A DNA stretch of 64,000 nucleotides from Tubulanus polymorphus (taxonomy: Eukaryota > Nemertea > Palaeonemertea > Tubulaniformes > Tubulanidae). The stretch covers positions 13,001,951-13,065,950 of the forward strand of contig NC_134035.1 of assembly GCF_964204645.1 (NCBI RefSeq), in the 5' to 3' direction. The notes under the pieces were generated by a model that did not search any database, was not told where the DNA came from, and saw only the letters and a program-made list of their open reading frames with translations. The translations under genes were made by a program, and so were the position numbers. This document shows, piece after piece, positions 23,801 through 33,189 of the stretch; position 1 is the stretch's first letter, and each line of letters starts with the position of its first letter.

Positions 23801-26800
23801 CTACAAACCAGTTAATGTAAGAAGCCTTCCTCTCAATATCCCTGAACTTTTAACTTTATGTTTTTACAGGCATAGAAATGTCTTATTCAATAGTCATTAA
23901 CCTCATACCTCAAATATGTAGTGCTTAAAACATGAACAATTCTCACATCTGTATCTGACACTGTGTCATTCAACCTGGTTTCACAAAGCTGTTACCACAA
24001 AGTTTAGATAGTGGAAATCCTATGTTCCCTATGAATGGGAGGTGGCTATGAAAATATTTCCATGAATTCTGAAAGTGTTTATTCATCGCCAAAAAAAATC
24101 ATTCACTTAAAAAATCTGAACGTGTAGTGTCCGGGTTATATAGGGAATTCTGACTGTTTTCTTGAAAATCAGTGAATTCGTATTTCCTATGTCTTGGTTA
24201 TTCTTGCTGGTGATGAGTGGCACAAGGAACCTCTTAAGAATGAACAGCCCTCAGGATATCTTAAGATTTAATCAGGGAATTTTCGGTCAAGAGTCTGGGA
24301 AATATTGGGAAATTTTAGATTCCTTGATTTGTAAGGCCCCCTGAAATTTGACTGTAAAGTCTAATTTCACTCACACCTGCGGAGCTGGGTCCGGACCAGA
24401 CCCTGATGTCCAATCGAAAAATTCTCTATGAATTAAATGTTTTTCAGATCCTAAAGAAGCCCGTTGACCTTGATGACCCGATTAAAATGTATTTATCATA
24501 TCTACGAACCCGCTATACGCAAAACGACAACAATGAAGAAGAATCGCTACGGAAACCGAATGTTCCGAACGTCGTATTCGAAACGAAAGAAGAAGATAAT
24601 TTTCTGTTTAAACATCAAATGAAAACGTTTGAACGTCGAGGGATCGAAACCGTGCGTAGAGACGCGGAACTCGGCGGAGATAAAAGAGTCGTCGTTAATG
24701 GATTATTATCTAGATATCAGTGCAAACAACTCATTCAAATAGCGCAGGTATGTATCAATGAAAATGTATCACTACCAAGCTACATGAAAAAAAGAGAATC
24801 TTAAGCCTGAAACTGATAGGTTTTGAACTGTTAACGAATATTGATATAAAAATACCAGCCCCGGGTAGTTGCTGTGTAGGTTAGCTGATTTCATAAGAAA
24901 TCACAAGTTTTTGCTTCTAGTGCATAGGTAAATCAGTGAACAAGTAGTTCTTTGTAGGTTAACTGATTTCATTTAGAAATCATATGCTTTCACTGCTGAT
25001 GCTTCATCAGGTATATTAGGTAGTACTGCATAGGTAAAATCTACTTGTTTTCCTACTAATAGAGCAGAAAGTTTTACTTTTCATGAAACTGTACGTTGAC
25101 CAAGTTTCACAGTTGTGAGGTAGTTTTGAGTTTAAGTAAATGTTTTCTGTTTTCAGTTGGGAGGAGTCAATAGTTTTGGACGTACGGATATACCGACTAA
25201 AGTAAACGATTTGCTGAAACTCGGAGTTGAATTGATACGAGATTTAAAACTAGATAAAGCTACTGAGGTATGGCGTTCAGTTCAACAATCCTCATAGAGT
25301 AGAATATGAGAAATTCACTCTTAATTCATTCATTTCATTTCTTGTTTCTCAAAGCTGGCAAATTTAGGCACGTTGAAATGGGACGCGACCGAAGCCTATA
25401 TGGAAATGGTTGAATTAGTTCGCAGTTACTTACAAACATATTACAACCGCACTGTGTTACACTTTCAAGATATACAACTCGTTTGTAGACAAGTCAAAAC
25501 CGGTAAAATCATCTTCTGAACTTTGATTCCAGGATCCAGTTCCACAGTTGTTCCAGGATCCAGTTCCACAGTTGTTCCAGGATCCAGTTCCACAGTTGTG
25601 AGTTAACCTTTGACTTGTTAGAACAGTTAGAATATTGAATATGAACCTCTGAGTTAACTCTAACTCTAACTCACAACTGTGAAACTGGAACCAGGGTTTG
25701 AAATACAGGAAAAGAAGTTCACCTGTAGAGTTAATCTTAACCCCAAACTGCGGAACTGTGTCCTCGATTTTCTGGTGGTTTCCAATGGATTTTAAAGAAC
25801 TCAGTATTATGTGTTTTAGATGTCAAAGTGCCGGAGTTAGTTAAACAGAAAACGTGCGTGCCACAAGAAGATGGAAGCTGCCGGAAATTAGACAATTCTC
25901 AATCGTCCCCGTTCAGGTTCGTTTGTTACTATAGTAAGATGAGAGACTACAACAATACAATCAGTTCAACAAGTGTCTCCAGATTATTTGAATTTTAAAT
26001 TCAAATCTTCTCGTTCTTGATTTAATGCAGGGCTGTTGTTTTTCTGAATAACGACTTCGAAGGAGATGGAAAGTTTTATTTCGACGATTCAAATCGTAAA
26101 GCCTCGGAACAGGTAAAAACCACGCGACATTCATTTAACAACTCGTCTTGGAAACGTATATTCGGGTATCTGAATTTTTGGGTCATTTTTGTAGGTATCA
26201 GTGGCTCCCTCTTGTGGAACTATGGTCGCGTATCGTGGTACTGATCAACATAGAATAGGAACGATTTCTTCGAATGATCGCTGCGTTTTATCGGTCGGTT
26301 TAACATCCGATCAAAACGATCGTAACACCGATTTTCTGACCGCAAAGCGCCACCTAGCAGTAGCTCGCATGAACGGATATGTTTTTTCGGAAGAGAAAAT
26401 TTTAGGCGATAAAATGGCGGAATTTAAACGAGAAGGTGTTTCCATATCTATGGATGAAACAGAACTGAAAGGTGAGATTCAAAATGTGATCGCTGTGTTT
26501 AAGAATCCAACGTTCAGCTGAACTACATGTAATAGTTAAATCCCAGTCACTAAATGGTTCAGGTTTTACTAATATGCTACATTTGCCGCAGATGACAAAA
26601 TGTCTGAATGTCTCTAATTTATAAAATTGCAACCTATTGTGGCTCCAACTGCCCCACCAAAATTCACCTGCTGCTTTAGTGAAGGTTTATTCATCCCGTC
26701 AGATCCGATGCAACCATGCAGTCAACTGTAGTTCAGATGTAACATGAATGTAATGATTTCAGGTGCCGAAAGAGTTGCTGCTGATGGTGTTATAACTGAT

Positions 26801-29800
26801 GAACAATGTAATAGTCTTGTTCAACTTGCTAAGGTATGTGTGTAACCTTAGTACATGTAGTAGACTCAAAGCAGAGTCTGTGTTACATGCCTTCCGATGA
26901 TAATTTTTAACTATGACTGTTTACTGGGTACTACTGCCCCCTGCCGCCAACTGGGCATCACTCAGCGCATTATTAAGAGGTTTGAAATTTGATTGGGAAT
27001 AACTTCGAAGAGGCTTGATCAATGGTTCTTACTGATTCAAAGGAAATCAGGGAATTCAGGCTCTTTTCCTGCAAATCTGGTAAATTTGAGTTTTTGGTAT
27101 CTTGTTGTTCTCGCTGGTGATGAGTGGCACAAGGAACCTCTTGATAAGAAACGGCCCTCACTGAGGATATCTTATAATTTAATCAGGGAATTTGAGTTTT
27201 TGGTGTCTTGTTGTTCTTGCTGGTGACGAGTGACACAAGGAACCTCTTGATAAGAAACAGCCCTCACTGAAGATATCATATAATTTAATTATTTAATCGG
27301 GAATTTGAATTATTGGAGTCTTGTTCTTGCTGTTGACAAATGGTAAAGGGAACTTCTTGATAAAAGACAGCCCTCACTGAGGATATCAAGGAAGGAGGAA
27401 TTTTAGATTCCCTGATCTGTAAGAACCATGATCTCAAGTTGTTGCCCCTGATAATTTATCTATAACTGTTTTATGATGTATATGTATTGAATTGTATTAT
27501 CAGATGGGAGGATTGACGAACGACGGCTACGACGATAAAACATCCGACAAAAAACATGTTTTATCTCCTCATTCGGCTTACGAACATTTCATCGGTGTAA
27601 ATATACGCCGAGCGTCACAGGTAGCGACAACACAAATCATCACTGAACTTTCTGTCGTTCCCAATGTTAACATTTTTATCACTTTTCTTTTGATTCCAAT
27701 ACAGAGCTGCCAATTGGTCGTGATTTTCAGCATCCGTTACTGTTTTTATAACTACAAATACTGATTTGATTTGTTTAACGCATTTACAGAAATATGAAAG
27801 ATGTTACTGTAGGTCTTACTGTTGATAACTGATTAATTTGAACATAAATATGAAAGATGTTACTGAGGGTCTTACTGTTGATTACTGATTAATTTGAACA
27901 GAAATATGAAAGATGTTACTGAGGGTCTTACTGTTGATTACTGATTAATTCGAACAGAAATATGAAAGATGTTACTGAGGGTCTTACTGTTGATTACTGA
28001 TTAATTCGAACAGAAATATGAAAGATGTTACTGAGGGTCTTACTGTTGATTATTGATTAATTCGAACATTTTCTTTCATATTTCAATGAAATGTTACTGA
28101 AAAAGATTATATTTGTTACTGATAGCAATCATCAGACGTTGGCAGCCCTGTAAATATGATAAAGGTGGTTGGAGAGAGATTGTGTTTAAATGAATTTAAA
28201 GCTCCCCACATAAAATGATATTACTCTTTTGAAATGCAGTTTTATGCGGTAATGAATTTTCCAGTGCTCTATAGTAGAGCAATAGTAGTCTATAAAAGCT
28301 CGTCATTATGAACACAGTCTGTCTATGAATAACCCTGCCATCATTTAACATTTTATTCTTCCTCTTGCTTATTTACGGGGAACCTTTGATTCAAATCCGG
28401 CAAAACTAAAGCTTTCAGAATCATAATGTAAGGGATCATTCATTTATTACGTACGCATAAAATTTGAATTTTTCAACCCCCCTCCCCCTCTGTATGCAAA
28501 ATCGGCCATTTTTTCATATACGTTAAGCATTACAGTACGCATTGCGCTGAAATCCTCCCCCTCCCCTAATGCGTACGTAATAAATGAATGACCCCTAATC
28601 AAAAAGCTAATTGAGATATATCTTGATGCTGATGGGCTTTGTGTTGACAGTTCCATAGGTCTGAGTAAGACGAAAATTATTTCATAGTTCACCAAATTTT
28701 TTCTCAGAACTGTGGAACCGAATTTTAACTTTTGGTTTCTATTTCAGCTTTTGATGTTGTAGTAACTTGTATCGGGAATTTGTGCACTTCTATCATTACA
28801 GTTGTTTTACTTGACCCAGTTCCACTGTTATAACGTTAGTCTTCTGGTTGAATCATTGATGAAACACTCCTTGAGTACATGTTGTAACAGAAATGTAAAA
28901 TCCTCCCACAGTCTGAGAATGAAAAGTCTGAGCTAGTAGTTTGATATTCATCTTCTGGGGCCACTTTTGGTCTTAAGTTTTGACTATGGAACCGGCTCCT
29001 GGGGCCAGTTGCACAGTCGTGACTTAGGTCCAAAAATGGCCCAATCTTAAGACAGGTCTTAAGTTGTTAGATTGGCTATAGAACTAAGTTGGTCTTAGAT
29101 TGGACTTAAGTCTTTAGCCCTGACTATGCCACCGGCCCCAGGAACTGGATAACAGTATTCCGAAGATGACGTTTAAACGTTGAATAAACTAATAGCTCAA
29201 TCAAACATTTCGGAAAATTTTTCCTCCTTATACAGAGTGGAATTTCATATTATGGTTGAAAATGATATAAACTGATAACCCTGGAACCGGGTTCGTGTTG
29301 TTAATTATTTCATGCAGTTCAGTTTGAGATTGTTTACTTTCATATTATTTTCGTTTGAATATTTTGTGCGTATTTTGTTTAATCAGAATGAAGCGCAGCT
29401 CGGTGACGGATACTTGCGCTCGTTGCTCGGTAATTTCGCCGATATTTCTCCGCATACGAACAATGAAATGTTTCAAGGTTTAACGATTGACGATGCCGGA
29501 GAGGTTCGTTGTTGACGGTTTCAGTTATTTGGCACGAATTTGAACGTTGTTCTTACGCATGTCACGCATGTCTTACGCATTACTGAAAATGTGAAATATA
29601 GTGAATTGTCAAAAAATCGCGGCAAATCATTGTGAATAGATAATTTGTACGTATCTGAAAATATCCGTCAAGGCTCAATTTATACGATTCTTGAGATACA
29701 AGATCCTCAATTGTCAGTATCCCGCCTCATAGTTTTACCTTATAGTGGTATCCCAGTTGCCTTTGATTTTTAAGTTTCTACTCGAGACAACATAGCAAGC

Positions 29801-31980
29801 AATGAACTCAAACGCTATCTAATTGAGATGTCAGAAATTACTGTCCCGTCGCGATAGTTTCATTTCAATTATTAGTATCCCTACGAAAAATTTAGTACGC
29901 CCCATATACGGGGATTCTACGTAAAATTGAGCCCTGTCAGTTATTAACTTTGCATTTGCATACTTAAACCGATACCACTTTCATTGATTCGATAGTAAAA
30001 TCTCAGTAGAGCTACAAATAATACAGTAGACTGTTCCTTACTTGCATCTCATTTGGTGCCCATTTTTGCTGTGAGGTGATACTCACAGATATTCTATTAC
30101 AACGATAGTTCTGAAATATGTATTTGAATTACCAGACAAGAGAGGAAGGAGTCTACTGAATGTATATTATATAGATTTACACAGCTTCATAGAATATTCT
30201 GTAGATGTTTCTTAGTAGATCATGCTTATTTACTATCTGTCTCAAGCATAATCAGCTTTTACTGTATATTGCACTCAGTGAGGTGGCCCGACCACCTCCT
30301 CGATGTAAATGTAAGTCACCGAAACAGTTTATATCTTAATGTAGACATCATTCTTCACAGATTACTATCGATCCATTAAAATTTTAATTTTTTCAAATTT
30401 TTCTTTGAACAGCTGGCGTCGAAAGGCGACGTCAAACCGGCGGACGTGAAATTATATTTGGACGCGAGTGAAAAAGCGAAAAACGTCGTGGAAACGTATT
30501 TTCAACTGAAGAGACCGTTATATTTTGATTTTACTCATTTAGTTTGTCGCACAGCCCTGAACGGTACGTTACGGAATTAGATCGAGGTATTCATCGATTG
30601 TTTGATTTCAATTTTGAGATAATTATCTGCATTTTCTTCTTGTGTTTGTATCATCCAGAAACGAATAAAGATCGCGATGATTTAAGTCACCCGATACATT
30701 CAGATAATTGTATCATACAAGAAGATTTCACTTGTCGTAAAGAATTACCAGCTTATACGCAACGTGATTACAGGTATTATAACTCACCACACCCGTGCAG
30801 GGCTGGGCCGGGCAGGGGGCGGTGGGGTGAATTACTGGCTCAAACACAACGAGATTACAGGTATTATAACTCACCACACCCGTGCAGGGCCGGGCCGGGT
30901 TTGGGGGGAGAATTACTGGCTCATACACATTACTCTTATTAAGAGAAAATGAATTACTAACACCAGACATTAGACATTTTATCAGCATACTTTCAAAAAC
31001 TGATCGTCCACACTTCACATGTGTTCAGTGCTTCACCTGAGACGCTTTTAATCGTAAATGAACTACAAACACCAGACATAAGACATTTGATCGTCCATAC
31101 TTCATTGTTGTGTTCAGTTCTTCACCTGAGATATCAGACATATTATCAACACATTTTCAACAACTAGTGGTGAATGCCTGAAGGGGGGTACAGCTACAAG
31201 GCTGAACTAGGGGTCTATCTAAGATTTGTGTATTCTATTTTTCAGTGCCTTGTTATACCTGAACGAGGATTTTGAGGGTGGAGAATTTATATTCGCTCAC
31301 AGAAATCTATCCACACAGGTAAATAATATAATAGTTAAACAATTTGTACTACAGGATGGCGCCACTTTCCACCCGTTTACACAAATCCCCTGAGTTTTCC
31401 CTGATTTTTCCATGTGATTTCACAAAATTCCTTGAGTCAATCTGAGAAATTTCTAGGATTGAAAATTAAGTCATTTTTCATCGAATCGCATATTGACAAT
31501 AAAATGCGTGGTCAATATCATACCAGAATTCCATAAGTCTTCGAGGTTTTTGGTAAGATTTGTCAAATTCCCTGAGTTCTGATTTTTCTAGATATTTCTG
31601 ATTCCTTGAGTTTTCCAGGTCAGTGGCCACCCTGTACTACTACAAAGTTATTATTTGGCTCAGTTTGTAATCTATCAGTTATATTCATCATTTGACAAAT
31701 TGTTGTGATTAAAAAAATCAAGGATTTATACTTTTCGTTGAAATATTTGTAGGTTCTGGTTAAACCGAAATGCGGACGTTTAGTCGGTTTTAACGCGGGG
31801 GTCTACCACGGAGTGAAGGCCGTATTGAAAGGTCAGAGATGCGCGATAGCGATGTGGTACACATTGGATCCGTATTACAAAGAACAAGCTCATTCAACCG
31901 CCAGAGAAAAACTCATCTCGATCGGTAAAACTAGCGGTACTGGCGACACCGGAGTTAACATCATTAAAGATGAACTTTAA
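17804..31980 (+). CDS. P3H1: Prolyl 3-hydroxylase with doubled catalytic domain
   Basis: ER 2-oxoglutarate/Fe(II) enzyme that 3-hydroxylates collagen prolines. Exons: 17804-18292, 19193-19345, 22170-22344, 22679-22804, 22892-23028, 23712-23816, 24448-24747, 25157-25267, 25355-25502, 25820-25916, 26031-26112, 26195-26471, 26763-26833, 27504-27620, 29387-29503, 30413-30563, 30659-30773, 31246-31318, 31753-31980; all phases agree (1023 aa with every exon, human about 736). Signal peptide; TPR-like region to about residue 360 with the four family CxxxC motifs (CRVTC, CLRRC, CEAMC, CSSKC). Residues about 460-690 are a degenerate oxygenase domain. Residues about 735-965 are the canonical domain: HSD motif (H899, D901), distal H967, R977. 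The C-terminus is KDEL, the ER retention signal. Exons 14 and 15 are homologous and probably alternative. P3H1, P3H2 and P3H3 cannot be told apart here. Confidence 0.93.
18316..18395 (-). mobile_element. Decayed copy of the TAGTCAGTAACC element
   Basis: In reverse orientation, GGATGGGCTTGTGAAAATAT then CCGAGTGTGAAACTAAACCA matches the subterminal parts of the 848-bp and 108-bp elements, with CCTAATCATTAATT replacing the rest of one end. It lies immediately after the P3H exon 1 donor. Ends are too worn to find a target duplication. Confidence 0.6.
18650..19145. mobile_element. Long foldback element in P3H intron 1
   Basis: Left arm (about 18655-18785: AATCCCTAACTAATAAAATC, AGAAGTCTGAAAAGTTTC, AATGTCTATTTCAACCTGAC, TTGAGAGCATT) is complementary to the right arm (about 19020-19145: AATGCTCTCAAGTCAGGTTG, AAATAGACATTAG, GAAACTTTTCGGACTTC). 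An inner hairpin at 18965-19035 pairs AACAATATGTTTCCATGCCT with AGGCATGGAGACATATTGTT. No coding potential. Confidence 0.7.
20080..20160 (-). repeat. tRNA-derived SINE-like sequence
   Basis: On the minus strand: TGGCATGGTGGATAAGGTG (A-box-like), then GACTCTCAACCGAGAGG (anticodon-arm-like), then GTGGGTTCGAATCC (B box). The arms do not close into a proper acceptor stem with a 3' end, so a SINE head is more likely than a tRNA gene. It starts about 25 bp past the stop codon of the nested gene. Confidence 0.55.
20185..21582 (-). CDS. Intronless nested gene, secreted coiled-coil protein
   Basis: A 465-aa uninterrupted frame on the strand opposite to P3H, wholly inside its 2.8-kb second intron. The N-terminus (MATVKWLVILLAAAAAA) is a clear signal peptide, with probable cleavage near residues 17-20. 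Residues about 30-105 are a charged helical coiled-coil candidate (LKRWRESRRTILNERRTRIE). From about residue 150 come short beta-rich segments (IAANRDASYVAVAEWKRSIL, IDISDICN, GLAIIDDNNLIISIDFERGY) that look like beta-propeller blades in spacing, not proven. Codon use is rich in TCG, CGA and GAT, and the frame has no splice signals. The arrangement loosely recalls coiled-coil plus NHL propeller proteins, but with secretion in place of RING/B-box. I do not recognise it. A retrocopy or lineage-specific gene is possible. Confidence 0.75.
   Translation of the reverse strand: MATVKWLVILLAAAAAAEGEGRNHQIPEYISQMDDIIRGIDESYNKTLADIRNQVDEISISLEVNKNALISSLKRWRESRRTILNERRTRIEKIYRDIARLNEINIGDIVITEMMNEMMNENVNAEYEERNRIEFIAGSLPDWRDGIGYLRYRKTRLAAPGSFYRVQLDPIARYSVGFFPQLIAANRDASYVAVAEWKRSILKVVSRGDDDNNTFPANDYDFRDDKILGVAFDDRKSKKFRLIILTAQNSRCLLRRYDHPNLISYRMIDISDICNNLKSTISIYGDYLYLLDDRFATRFNLDEIQIIDRRSPSVVRFRLPVGYLATWPGLVVFRRNKFAISSSDLKLFKLSEHGELSDVADIELFLNDYEITTGGNRNKPYSPGLAIIDDNNLIISIDFERGYRAILLHVRWTEDAGFDKPTVLIDVHGEDVYQISIFGETLIANIYKRKNSFIRLYNLRKIRDR
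22362..22497. mobile_element. MITE, CCAGTTGCACAGTC ends
   Basis: GTCCAGTTGCACAGTCATGA at the left pairs with the right end CATGACTATGTGACTGGGCC. The interior has paired AGACCAGTCTTAAGT and TTAGACTGGTCTTAAG words. A sister copy lies at 29003-29146 in another intron of the same gene. Confidence 0.65.
22539..22641. repeat. CCAGTTCCAC palindromic element
   Basis: GACCCAGTTCCACTGAGTTA at the left and GGAACTGTGGAACTGGACCC at the right, with inner GTCAACTCTGAGTTAA and GTTAACTCAGAGTT, make a near-complete hairpin. It sits 37 bp before the acceptor of P3H exon 4. Confidence 0.65.
25532..25695. repeat. CCAGTTCCACAG element with tripled end
   Basis: The left end CCAGGATCCAGTTCCACAGT occurs three times head-to-tail (25532, 25556 and 25580, about 24 bp apart). 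The body and the single inverted right end ACTCACAACTGTGAAACTGG follow. It shows how this element family seeds tandem arrays; the array at 34395-34805 is the larger outcome. Confidence 0.7.
26985..27435. repeat. Dispersed repeat, about 3 tandem copies
   Basis: Units with TGAGTTTTTGGTATCTTGTT, GATGAGTGGCACAAGGAACC and CCTCACTGAGGATATCTTAT recur at about 27090, 27190 and 27300. A single related unit is at 24180-24350 in an earlier intron of the same gene. Confidence 0.65.
27702..28152. mobile_element. GCTGCCAA-ended element with 56-bp array
   Basis: Ends AGAGCTGCCAATTGGTCGTG and GACGTTGGCAGCCCTGTAAA correspond to those of 9715-9935. The internal unit AATATGAAAGATGTTACTGA plus GGGTCTTACTGTTGATTACT starts at 27791, 27847, 27903, 27959 and 28015, exactly 56 bp apart. 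Located between the two twin exons of P3H. Confidence 0.8.
28431..28596. mobile_element. MITE with ATTTATTACGTACGCAT ends
   Basis: A terminal inverted repeat of 28 bp with one mismatch, starting AGGGATCATTCATTTATTAC and continuing GTACGCAT, with the right arm ending AATAAATGAATGACCCCT. C-rich tracts lie just inside both ends. The interior is non-coding. I recall similar ends as widespread in animal genomes but cannot name the superfamily with confidence. Confidence 0.75.
29003..29146. mobile_element. MITE, CCAGTTGCACAGTC ends, second copy
   Basis: GGGGCCAGTTGCACAGTCGT at the left and CTGACTATGCCACCGGCCCC at the right, with interior AGACAGGTCTTAAGTTGTTA and TTGGTCTTAGATTGGACTTA. Homologous along its length to 22362-22497. 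Confidence 0.65.
30955..31145 (+). repeat. Distant copy of the 2003-2235 repeat
   Basis: CATTTTATCAGCATACTTTC, AAAAACTGATCGTCCACACT, TCACATGTGTTCAGTGCTTC and GAACTACAAACACCAGACAT match the block near the left edge. It lies in P3H intron 17, just after a local duplication of the exon 17 end (30841-30905). Confidence 0.6.
31352..31640. mobile_element. Inverted-repeat element, GTGGCC ends
   Basis: The left end CTACAGGATGGCGCCACTTT and right end CAGTGGCCACCCTGTACTAC are imperfect inverted repeats. The interior is rich in TTCCCTGA and TTCCTTGAG words. A partial relative occurs at 8155-8345. No open frame. Confidence 0.55.
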
Positions 31981-32310
31981 GACGTCATTGATTTGATGAA
32001 TGGACGATGCATGATTCAGATTAGAAATTATAAATTGGGTTGGATTCGTCCAACGATCGTGTGCATGGGTTTAATGATGATTGTGAAATGCAGTGGAATC
32101 TTGTTCAATTCTCGTCTAGTTTTCATAAAAGACCGACGAACGTTTTACTTCTTGTCTAATTCGAGTCGAGATGATAGAATTGTTTAAAAACATATTAAAC
32201 CGAGTAAGAGCTTAATAATTCAAAATCTGCCTTACTTGATGAACTTTTCTTTCGCTCAATAAGTAAAAGCTGGAATAAGAAGGTGTAGAATTCTGAAGAA
32301 AGATTTGAAC

Positions 32311-32968
32311 AATAAAAGAGAAAGGCAGATGTGTAAGAGTTCTGTTGATAAGAGTAAAATGCCAACGTTTTATTCATAGGAAAGATCGTTTCTATCGAGA
32401 CAAATAAAAGAATGACATGTACTGTACTTAATACAAACATGGAGATAGTAGCAATGCAAGACTATATACACTATATCACCGCTTACTGAGTAGGAATCAG
32501 TCGCCCGTTTCACAGAACGGATCCACTTAAACATTTCATCGAGGTTTCAGCAGTATTGTGTTATCAAAATAATCTAAGTAACTGTGTTAAGTGGGCCACA
32601 GGTAGCTGTGTTTCAGAAAACAAGTTAAAGAAGCTTTATAAGACCTTGAAGTAATCATTTCAAATGATTACTCCAAGATAAGACTATTGTGTTGACGTTC
32701 TGAAACGGGCAACTGGTCTGTATTTTATAATATACATTTATACGATAATCATTTCAACTTAATCGAGAATATTTGAAGATTTAAACAACTGCTGAATCTC
32801 TTTAAAAATATATCGTTATTTGGTGCTGAATTAATGCATGCATGGATATATAGATATCAGATATAAAACTGCCTCAATGTACTTTGTACGTTACCAATGA
32901 GATTTTGTAAAACTAAACATATATACAGATTTTTTTACAGATGTTTTGTTGATTTTGAATATAATAAA
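32311..32968 (+). terminator. P3H 3'UTR, polyadenylation signals
   Basis: After the stop at 31980, AATAAA is found at 32311-32316, near 32403 and near 32963. Which one is used cannot be told from sequence. Nothing coding is seen between the stop and 33189. Confidence 0.4.
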
Positions 32969-33189
32969 GTATCGTATCATAATTCATATTTAGAAGGAAT
33001 TTATGATTGGTTTTGATTTTGGATGAATTTGATTGAGGCTAGTAGTTATACGCGTGACATGTGTTACCCCGCGGTACAATGACAGCCACGGGGTACTGAC
33101 AGATGTTTTTGGTCGTGCGAATTCAGTCGTATCCAAGTACATTAGAGAACGGGATTTCGATAATTCTTATGAAAAGTTAAACGGATAAA

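Noticed and set aside
26402-26632. Minus-strand small frames over P3H and NUP50 exons
   Set aside because: They mirror real exons on the plus strand and have no splice or start context.
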